From a virus: a stretch of 28,435 bases of DNA. Shown here one piece after another: positions 22,801 through 28,435 of the stretch (positions are counted from its first letter, which is position 1; each line of letters opens with the position of its first letter). The stretch covers positions 1 through 28,435 of IMG/VR virus record IMGVR_UViG_3300042471_000360. The stretch is one strand, 5' to 3'. The translations under genes were made by a program, and so were the position numbers. The notes under the pieces were generated by a model that did not search any database, was not told the origin of the DNA, and worked only from the letters and a program-made list of their open reading frames with translations.

Positions 22801-23802
22801 GCTCTTGAAGAAAAACGTGATCTTGTTCAAGCAGAAATTCTTGCAAAACAAGACCAAATTTATAATATTGAATTAGCAAGACCTGTTTTACTAGAGCAAA
22901 TAAGATCTAAAGAAGACGAAATATATGTTCTTGAAAGAGGTAGAGAAACAGCAGTAGCAAATATTCGTATAAATGAAGATGCCTTATATAAATTACAAAA
23001 TGACTTACTTCCCCTTCGTGAAAAAGAGTTATCAGATAAACAGGCTGCACTTGATAAAGTTAAAGATGAACTAAAAAGTAGACTAGATGCTATTGATCTT
23101 GAAAAAGCTAAATGGGAACTTTCTGCTCTTGCATTGAAAGCTGCTGAAATAGAAGCTGATAAATATAACAAAGTTCTTGATGCTGGAAAAAATTTAGTTG
23201 GAGACATTGCAAAAGGATGGGATGCCGTTGCAGAAGCAGCAAGAAAAGCAGCAGCAAATATTGCAGCAGCAAATTCATCTCAATCGTCTGGGCTTGTATC
23301 AAAAGGAACAGTGACATCAACTAAGACAGTTGATGGAAGAACAGCAATAACGGGCATTCAGGCAAAAATGTATGGTGGAAAAATTAAGCCAATGGCATTT
23401 GGTGGTAGGGTAGGCTCTGATTCTGTTCCAGCTCTTTTAACTCCAGGAGAGTTTGTAATGAATAAATCAGCCGCAAAATCTTTTGGTCCTTTATTAAATG
23501 CTATTAATGAATCTAAGTATCCATCAATGATTGCAAGAAAACTTAAATCTAGCTCAAATCTTGGAAATGTTATTACCCAGTCTTATCAACAACCTACATA
23601 TGCTGTTTCTAGACCAACCGCTTTTTCAATGCCTGTTCAAAATGCAATAAGTTCTGTAAGTGATAATTCCAATACAGTGTATAATTATAGTGTTGATATT
23701 AATGTAGGTAGTACAAATGCAAGTGCAGATAGTATTGCCAAAGCTGTTATAGATGAAATTAGATATATTGATTTACAAAGAATTAGAGGTCAAAGAGCAT
23801 AA
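16843..23802 (+). CDS. Tail tape measure protein
   Basis: At 2319 residues this is by far the longest ORF and spans the inside of the tail, fixing tail length. GTG 16843 follows AGAGGTGA with correct spacing. Residues ~190-540 carry the TP901-type core (GRQLMVGFTLPLIALGSAAS, EGANALKSGLAALINP, ARAIEQLFGKFQFARLS). Hydrophobic stretches lie near 541-573, 1116-1169 and 1209-1233. A Gly-rich linker (about 1078-1108) separates two halves. A QDTVPAMLTPGEAVIP motif occurs near 681 and a related SVPALLTPGEFVMN near 2192. The region 1740-2140 is strongly coiled-coil, with a 22-residue repeat at 22312-22443. By the usual ~0.15 nm per residue the tail would be roughly 350 nm, ignoring any processing. No lysozyme or peptidase signature was recognised. 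Its end overlaps the next start (TAATG). Confidence 0.95.
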   Translation: MADVNANIGVNIDTSNALSQLKALQRQISQFHTSISKSSEAAALAQRDLQRNFINSVNSIGNFSAELRTVRTTAESFTDSLEKNKFSMREYFRFAGGATKTFGRLFKSEFDTVNKVAEESVKRLQTQYIKMGRDASGAMRSIAIIPNQLDMSNISTQLQMAAQRQAIFNQLIKQGSTNLLNFGKNTQWAGRQLMVGFTLPLIALGSAASKTFMDMESAALKFRKVYGDLFTPTEERDQALADVQALGQSFTQYGISVASTVGLAADAAAAGFQGIDLQRQVTEATRLQVLGQIDQQKALETTISLQNAFKLSNEDLSDSINFLNAVENQTVVSLDDITTAIPKVAPVIMQLGGDVKDLAFFMTAMKQGGVNASEGANALKSGLAALINPTEKASAMLANMGINIKQIVEGNQGNLRATVVEFAKALDTLDPLTRARAIEQLFGKFQFARLSTLFENVTSSGTQAARVLELAGYSAEDLAATAESELGMTAESSMNKFRKAVEDLRLTLVPIGQVFLESVTPILDFVGSIAEKFNNLSSGVKKAITVITVTLGGIAPVALMTFGLIANFIANGIKSLALLRNGYLRLTGQSQVLGEQTQYLTVEQQNALAVAHSLDQSHARLIQTFNVESGAVQKLAQSYERAIVAGANFSKINPGMMRQPFLPGFNTGIISVPGSGNQDTVPAMLTPGEAVIPADMAKKYAPLIQGMIAGNIPGYRIGRTGSASGTFTKTASDIKSMDKVALYKAPSAIKGQTSKINWSTLDAELQAIDESVRSYLEQLGFGAEEINRKIGALQRKQASHISEQVQQIEVAGEIVDAKLWNADNLIADLGGINNYLNSIHKVTDSLSQTDIAEMAQKLNMSIDQFEAELKQLQEGIHPTTRAGASVLGQVAKRGAESKDVSLAYQSRAAAAVTDVRLQGDFYETKEQRAYNPEKDLRALEQVERKVLNFREEITKAFNIGDEIAQISGLNVQSLQNMWNQLSVEAKARLLELKDDAGAFTQALFQEAQEAGIAGVQLGDAAIRGIAQGTQSQSNSRRAIKEGDNVVGGLEQGMFEGMDDVTLAGQNLGDAAIDGVNQGTGGGGGARNAGRGLGGAAGGDGGAGGFGGSTKNLAKFNSALMGVSFALTSVSGVASAFGGRFQGLSEAVFKISGLMFGLMSVVQLLTQEMFANVVAARANKIATAMGATSFKGLFANTAGFGSKLLTAGKFLLRFAGVVGALVGVVSLSIAAFKFINNQREKERRAIMGLADAANITSQKLKTLGDFFGIKPTQNPMTQGVPQIRMTAERRGRVDELKATESFQKDFADDIAELRKATAKEAEITFRTIALSLAGQGFGKEMISDVIDALREEAGKTDVKIDLKSLDLKTEEGQSGFAKLASDITNELAVAAKTGYKEVEVLKQGIYENGAMYSYYTKELKPTIALQRASAAAGQNLFNMMTGLAGGLKSGAIGAKEFNQGFNQLEAQMKALEAANPGSSMLALNAAIKLLEPETQKLFVGITNNADAMLMLRAQALGLTAILPGLASAIKQVNAGYTGDATALVQAQLNLERYKKMILDAAKVTEEEIKKLLGTKTGGKDGEKSAFQKAIEQLKQQQLELAYTNKAYNRLKRAGIETGKAFEIASDPILAAALATTKVGTKKWEELIYLIKNVNIELAKGELKKFFETRNAEVEFQQKFANIIPILQKLGLEGEDIREILSNPILAEKFIEDLKDGQVDSQKLKKYIEQIPELKQIDILLNTKSVQDQFDEAFSKAMEVFDIQSKMAEAEYKPKIIDAEKEVKAAQDAVNDVQKQISDLQRKIQADQRDVEMNFTRPIEVLQKDIQRLQRQIETQIDRPIEELNKQISKLQRNIEIQFDRPIAALQEQSSDLANDLTLIDKAAEGINAKYDAQEKALQQIADVNQEIINQDKQRLSVADALTRGDISAAAQAIQESRAQAAAAAAQRATGTLQAARETEIGGLRGPVSGLTRAQIEQQQFQIGQQIFALEEKRDLVQAEILAKQDQIYNIELARPVLLEQIRSKEDEIYVLERGRETAVANIRINEDALYKLQNDLLPLREKELSDKQAALDKVKDELKSRLDAIDLEKAKWELSALALKAAEIEADKYNKVLDAGKNLVGDIAKGWDAVAEAARKAAANIAAANSSQSSGLVSKGTVTSTKTVDGRTAITGIQAKMYGGKIKPMAFGGRVGSDSVPALLTPGEFVMNKSAAKSFGPLLNAINESKYPSMIARKLKSSSNLGNVITQSYQQPTYAVSRPTAFSMPVQNAISSVSDNSNTVYNYSVDINVGSTNASADSIAKAVIDEIRYIDLQRIRGQRA
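22225..22443 (+). repeat. Three tandem coiled-coil repeats inside the tape measure gene
   Basis: Two adjacent 66-nt units (22312-22377, 22378-22443) each encode a 22-residue module of the form IxxLQRxIExQxDRPIxxLxxQ. A longer, more diverged first unit (22225-22311, 29 residues) has ISDLQRKI and TRPIEVLQK. The DNA copies have diverged, so this is an old protein-level duplication in the rod-like region. Confidence 0.7.
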
Positions 23803-24440
23803 TGGCTACCGCAGGATATTTAACAGGAAGAAGAAAATACCAAAGACCACAAGCAGTTTTATGGTCTAACAATCCTGGAACTCTTACTGGAGGAATTTAT
23901 TTACCAGATGGATACGAAGTTGGATCTGATGTTCCAGGCGGTACTGACCCAGATTTAATAGATCAATTCATTATCTTATCTGATCATAATAGAAATGAAA
24001 TTAGTTTTGGTGTACAAAGAATTGAGCAAAGACAAAGAACTATAAATGGAAGAATGAGATCTTATCATATAGCAGATAAAATGCAAATAGGTTTATCCTG
24101 GAATTTATTACCTTCAAGAGGATTTTTTCAAAATGCCGAATTCAATATTAATACTGGTATTTCACCATATCAAAATAATGATCAAGAATATACTGCTGAT
24201 GGAGGCGCTGGAGGAGTAGAAATACTAGACTGGTACAACTCACATCCTGGACCATTTTGGATGTTTTTAGCATATGACAACTATTCTAATTTTGGTGATG
24301 ATAATGAAGCGTTCACACATTTGAATCAGTATAATGAAGTAATACAGGTATATTTTTCAGACTTTAAATATTCGGTAGTAAAACGTGGTGGAAATAATTT
24401 TGACATGTGGAATATATCGGTAACACTGGAAGAAGTTTAA
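23802..24440 (+). CDS. Distal tail protein (Dit-like), probable
   Basis: The 212-residue protein follows the tape measure by a TAATG overlap, where siphophages encode the distal tail protein that forms the ring joining tube to tip. The first ~60 residues are basic and Gly/Pro-rich (GYLTGRRKYQRPQAVLW). The middle holds IQRIEQRQRTINGRMRSYHIADKMQ, cited in part, and an aromatic strand pattern (GLSWNLLPSRGFF; GPFWMFLAYDNY). The end QVYFSDFKYSVVKRG...MWNISVTLEEV resembles the strand pair closing Dit-like tube folds. No cysteine or catalytic motif is present. The upstream AGAGGTC near 23785 is a weak ribosome site, so translation may be coupled to the tape measure. The fold is inferred from position and strand pattern. 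Confidence 0.65.
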   Translation: MATAGYLTGRRKYQRPQAVLWSNNPGTLTGGIYLPDGYEVGSDVPGGTDPDLIDQFIILSDHNRNEISFGVQRIEQRQRTINGRMRSYHIADKMQIGLSWNLLPSRGFFQNAEFNINTGISPYQNNDQEYTADGGAGGVEILDWYNSHPGPFWMFLAYDNYSNFGDDNEAFTHLNQYNEVIQVYFSDFKYSVVKRGGNNFDMWNISVTLEEV

Positions 24441-27400
24441 ATGTTTGTAAATGATGAATTACAACAGTATTTGGAAACTTCTCCTACAATAAGTTTAAAC
24501 TCCTTAGTTCTGGCTGAATGGAATATGAATATGCCAGATAATATTTTTTTAGTTGGAAATTATAGATACAGACCAGATGATTCTTCTTCAATTTATCATA
24601 CTGTTCCAAATAGCTTTGACAATTTAGACTCAGGGAATTATTATACTGGAGCTACAGATGCAGATGTTGTTGTTGATAACGGGTTTACAGATAATGATGT
24701 ACCACAGCAATTTACATATAAAAAAGACAAAATGAAAATGATTTATTCCCTAGAAGATTGTTTAAAACCATTTAGGCCACGTTCTGGAATTAATAAACTA
24801 CTATATTTAAATAATCGCTATTTGGCTAATTCAGGTTCTGCTATGGCTGAAAGGCCAAGATACTATATGGCATCAAGATATGATCAATTCAAATATTGGA
24901 CATCATATAGAACTGAGAATAATATTGAATATGGAATAGCTAATAATATATTAAATGGACTAAATTATATTGATGACGCTGTACCGTTTGTAGTTTATAA
25001 AAATCCAGTGCCATCCAATAGAATTATTATAAAAATGCAAACAAACGTTGGAACAGTAAACCTTGGTCCATACATAACACAAACTGGACAAATTGATGAT
25101 CCATTATTTGGAGAACAAAATAAATCAACTCCATCTAGATGGAAAATTCAATATTTGGTTAATAATAATTGGATAGATGCAATAGCATTTAATGAAAATA
25201 GTACAAGAGAATATGGATCGCCAATTATAAAATCTGATGGATATGTTGAAATACAGTATGGTCTAGTAGTTCCAAATGATTATAAATCTATTTTTTCTTT
25301 TAAAGAAACTTTATCTTCTTCAACATTATTACCATTAAACGCCAACATAGGAGATTCTTATTTAGTTATTGAAGATGAAAACTCAATTGGTACATTTTAT
25401 ATTTATACTCAATCGGGGTATCAAACATTTATACCAACATATGGATGGAGCCTTGGATCAGAAGAGATTTCTAATAAAAGTAATTTTGTTACAGATTTTA
25501 GTTATTTAAATACATATATTAATCCATTAACTGGAGATACAGAATATAGAGAGATGCAATTTATACAGGGTATCAGAGTTATTGTTGAAATAATGAATAA
25601 ATTTGATAGCACTTTTGATTTAATTGAAATGTCTCCAAGACTTGTTTCTGATATATCTGATAGAGTAATAGAGTATAGAGTTAATAAAATATTGTCTGAT
25701 ATAGGTATAACATCATTACCTGTAGGACAACTTTTAGCCTCAACTGGATCCATAAGCATTTTTGATGAACAACAATATTTTAATTATAATAATCCGCTTA
25801 GTATAGTTGCTCCATATTTACAAAAAAATATTAAATTTTCTTTTTATGAAAAAATATTAAATGTTAATGATGCAGATTATTTTATACCTATTAAAACACT
25901 ATATTCAGAGGGGATGCCGCAGGCTGATATTACTGCAGGCACTATATCAATAAATCTTAGAGATTTTTATTTCTTTTTAGAATCAATGCCAGCTCCACAA
26001 CTTTTGCTAACACAGACATCACTAAGTGTTGCAGTATCAACATTGTTAGACTTTATTGGATTTACAAACTATACCTTTAAAAGAATATCTGGAGAAAGTG
26101 ATCCTATAATTCCATTTTTCTTTATAGCGCCAGATCAAAATGTTGCTGAGGTGTTAAATCAGTTAGCAATATCTACACAGTCTGCGATGTTTTTTGATGA
26201 ATATAATAATTTTATTGTTATGAGTAAAAATTATATAATGCCAGAAGAGGGCGATAGAGAACTAGATTTTACTCTTTCTGGATCTAATAATCAAACGGAT
26301 TCTGGAATTATACAAAATGCTACATCTGGAAACTTGCCAAATATTATTTCAATATCGTCTCAAGATAAACGGGTATATAACGATGGACAAATTTCATATA
26401 CTAGCAGATATATAAAAAGATCTTATGGATCAATTAGAGAACAAAATCTGGTAGATCGTGAAAAGGTTTGGGTTTATGAACCATCATTGCTATGGGAGGT
26501 TTCTGGAGATGAACAGAATAAGACCATTAATGAAATACCATCAAAACAAGGATCTTATGTTCTTGGGGCTATGCCATTAAATTCTGATTTATCAAATCAA
26601 CTACCAACTGTATCAAACGGTATTGTAATAAATAATACAATTGATCTTGGAGAAAGCGTATATTTTTCAACTAGATATCAAGGGTATTTATATTCTAATG
26701 GTGAAATTATTAAGTATGATGCTGTTCAATTTAATGTTGGTCTTGGAGTTTGGTATCCAATTTTAGACAATGGTTTAATTGATACATCCTATCCTCAAAT
26801 AATTTTGCCAGGGAAATCTATACCAACAGAAGTAGAGAATCAATTTGATATAGAAATAAGTAATAAGATAAAATCTGGTCAAATAACATCTAGCCAAGCT
26901 GTTATTGAAAAAGAATCATTAACTTTGAATTGGCTAAGTACGCACAGGGATGGAGGAAGCAATGTTTGGATTTCTAATAATCAAGAATATCAAAAATATT
27001 TTAGCATGCTTCCATTCAATGGAAAAATATATCCAACGGGATTAGTAAGAATATACTCTCAGCCATATTACGAAACTGTTGAAGGGATTACTAGATTGCA
27101 GCAGGGGCCAGTATATGAGCATGGGCGTGGTAGTTTTGGTACCCCAGTAGTTTCACACACCGCTGGAATTAATGCATACTGGTATAACAATTCCCATGTT
27201 CGTGGTTGTAATATGGAAACCCAGTACCTGTTTACTACAACACTTGATGAAGATGTCTCTGTTCCAGCAACAACATCTGGGCCAGCAGGAGTTAATAATT
27301 CATTAGCAGAACAATCAAGTAGAAACGGTATAATTAAAAACTTTATGGCTACTAGCTATTTAAGTGAAACATCCATTAGTAAAATTAAATCAACACAATC

Positions 27401-28435
27401 TGGAACGGTGCAGTCTTCTGCTTTAGTTATGACTGGACCATCATTTAAAACTACAGAAACCCCACTAAATTTTATATCGTATGTATATAAAAACTTAGAC
27501 GGTGCTTACAAACATTTTGGAACAAGAATGAGGATTGTTGGAAAAATTGAAAATAATGAAACCAGAGTTCAAACACCTATTGGATCAACATCATATTTTC
27601 AAGTAAATGGTGTAAAACCTGATCAAAATGTAAATATCGGCGGAGGTTCTGGCGGTATTGGTGTATTAATTAATCCAGAAACAAATAATGGATACTACTT
27701 TGAAATTGTTGCTCTTACAGAAACAAATATAGATTCATATTTAAAACTTGATAATGATGGAGAGGCAGCAGTAAATATAAATAATATTGTTTTTTATAAA
27801 ATAAAAAAAGACGCATCTAATAATAATGCCATTCCTATTAAGCTTTGGGGAGGAATTACTAGCATAATTGTTGATGATGGAAAGTTTGTTGGACAGTATA
27901 GGATGGCTGGAGAAGAAAATCCAACGGTATATGATTTATCTGTTGAATATCAGGATATAGGAAAAACTAGAAGATTTTATTTATATATTAATAATAAATT
28001 AATAAAAGTTGTAGATGACAATGATCCATTACCAATTTATAATAATATGGCGGTATTTGTTCGTGGATCTTCAAAATGCATGTTTGAAAATGTATATGCT
28101 TTGTCAGAAAATTATTCACAAAATAGCGTATTTGCAGTTTCTGAAACTTTATCTTCTGCCTTTGGAGACAAACAAATTGATGCAAATGAATCATTTAGAA
28201 AATATGCAATGAGCGGTATAGTACAAAACACATACTTGTCTGGTATAGGATCAATTCAACCACCACAGTATAAAATGTATTTTGATGAATTTGGAACAAT
28301 AATGCGTGAATGTGCATATTTTGATATTAGATATGATCGTGCATACCCTGCTCTATATGCACAAATTTCTCCTACATTTAATAGAATGAAAGGCTATACA
28401 ATATCTGGTTTTCAAGCAGATTCATATGGTGCAGA
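24441..28435 (+). CDS. Tail-tip hub / minor tail protein with jelly-roll domain (3'-truncated)
   Basis: The frame opened by ATG 24441, directly after the previous stop, has no stop codon to the window's end, giving at least 1331 residues. GGAAGAAG near 24428-24435 is the ribosome site. Around residues 525-600 (SLSVAVSTLLDFIGFTNYTF, then IAPDQNVAEVLNQLAISTQSAMFFDE) it looks like the gp27-type baseplate hub of Tal proteins. Residues ~1013-1225 form a LamG-like jelly roll: FGTRMRIVGKI, GGIGVLINPETNNGYYFEIV, RRFYLYINNKLIKVV, FVRGSSKCMFENVYAL. Such proteins close the tail tip and contact the receptor; the jelly roll suggests glycan binding. No peptidase or lysozyme motif is visible in the part present. 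It shares the jelly-roll type with the 1201-residue protein at 3438. The C-terminus is unknown because the window ends inside the gene. Confidence 0.82.
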   Translation, partial: MFVNDELQQYLETSPTISLNSLVLAEWNMNMPDNIFLVGNYRYRPDDSSSIYHTVPNSFDNLDSGNYYTGATDADVVVDNGFTDNDVPQQFTYKKDKMKMIYSLEDCLKPFRPRSGINKLLYLNNRYLANSGSAMAERPRYYMASRYDQFKYWTSYRTENNIEYGIANNILNGLNYIDDAVPFVVYKNPVPSNRIIIKMQTNVGTVNLGPYITQTGQIDDPLFGEQNKSTPSRWKIQYLVNNNWIDAIAFNENSTREYGSPIIKSDGYVEIQYGLVVPNDYKSIFSFKETLSSSTLLPLNANIGDSYLVIEDENSIGTFYIYTQSGYQTFIPTYGWSLGSEEISNKSNFVTDFSYLNTYINPLTGDTEYREMQFIQGIRVIVEIMNKFDSTFDLIEMSPRLVSDISDRVIEYRVNKILSDIGITSLPVGQLLASTGSISIFDEQQYFNYNNPLSIVAPYLQKNIKFSFYEKILNVNDADYFIPIKTLYSEGMPQADITAGTISINLRDFYFFLESMPAPQLLLTQTSLSVAVSTLLDFIGFTNYTFKRISGESDPIIPFFFIAPDQNVAEVLNQLAISTQSAMFFDEYNNFIVMSKNYIMPEEGDRELDFTLSGSNNQTDSGIIQNATSGNLPNIISISSQDKRVYNDGQISYTSRYIKRSYGSIREQNLVDREKVWVYEPSLLWEVSGDEQNKTINEIPSKQGSYVLGAMPLNSDLSNQLPTVSNGIVINNTIDLGESVYFSTRYQGYLYSNGEIIKYDAVQFNVGLGVWYPILDNGLIDTSYPQIILPGKSIPTEVENQFDIEISNKIKSGQITSSQAVIEKESLTLNWLSTHRDGGSNVWISNNQEYQKYFSMLPFNGKIYPTGLVRIYSQPYYETVEGITRLQQGPVYEHGRGSFGTPVVSHTAGINAYWYNNSHVRGCNMETQYLFTTTLDEDVSVPATTSGPAGVNNSLAEQSSRNGIIKNFMATSYLSETSISKIKSTQSGTVQSSALVMTGPSFKTTETPLNFISYVYKNLDGAYKHFGTRMRIVGKIENNETRVQTPIGSTSYFQVNGVKPDQNVNIGGGSGGIGVLINPETNNGYYFEIVALTETNIDSYLKLDNDGEAAVNINNIVFYKIKKDASNNNAIPIKLWGGITSIIVDDGKFVGQYRMAGEENPTVYDLSVEYQDIGKTRRFYLYINNKLIKVVDDNDPLPIYNNMAVFVRGSSKCMFENVYALSENYSQNSVFAVSETLSSAFGDKQIDANESFRKYAMSGIVQNTYLSGIGSIQPPQYKMYFDEFGTIMRECAYFDIRYDRAYPALYAQISPTFNRMKGYTISGFQADSYGA

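Overview
The window is a contiguous piece of an AT-rich tailed double-stranded DNA phage genome (Caudoviricetes, siphovirus-like). All recognisable genes are on the + strand, packed with short gaps and 1-nt TAATG overlaps. The head, neck and tail set is nearly complete: HK97-type portal, S78-type prohead protease with scaffold, HK97-fold capsid protein, adaptor, stopper, neck protein, tail terminator, tail tube, tail assembly chaperones, a very long tape measure, a distal tail protein and a tail-tip hub. A monomeric B12-dependent ribonucleotide reductase, GTG starts and apparently leaderless genes would suit an actinobacterial host with a low-GC genome. That host assignment is an inference; no host gene is present. 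Both ends are cut: the first CDS lacks its start and the last lacks its stop.

Layout: 2-1218, two fibre-like virion proteins. 1380-3410, nrdJ. 3438-7043, a large protein with several jelly-roll (LamG-like) regions. 7062-7460, a small unknown protein. 7453-11901, portal, protease/scaffold, major capsid protein and a 70-aa protein that copies the capsid N-terminus. 11932-14941, HeH-domain protein, adaptor, stopper, neck protein, tail terminator. 15017-15652, tail tube gene with its own promoter and terminator. 15724-16817, two paralogous tail assembly chaperone genes, long then short. 16843-28435, tape measure, distal tail protein and tail-tip hub. No gene-free stretch exceeds 300 bases; the longest, 1219-1379, holds a promoter and a short direct repeat. 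No terminase, lysis, integrase, tRNA or CRISPR was found, so packaging and lysis genes must lie outside the window.

Four points stand out. (1) Eight TGnTATAAT-like extended -10 elements sit in the gaps, each just before a gene; three lie only 7-9 nt from the start codon, implying leaderless messages. (2) The long and short tail assembly chaperones, usually made from one locus by programmed frameshifting, are here two separate paralogous genes with contrasting expression signals. (3) The protease ORF has an in-frame internal start with a near-perfect Shine-Dalgarno, apparently a nested scaffold gene as in lambda C/Nu3. (4) A 70-aa gene after the capsid gene repeats both conserved ends of the capsid protein's N-terminal arm. 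Together these suggest a late region that sets protein ratios by many small transcription units, duplication and nested starts.
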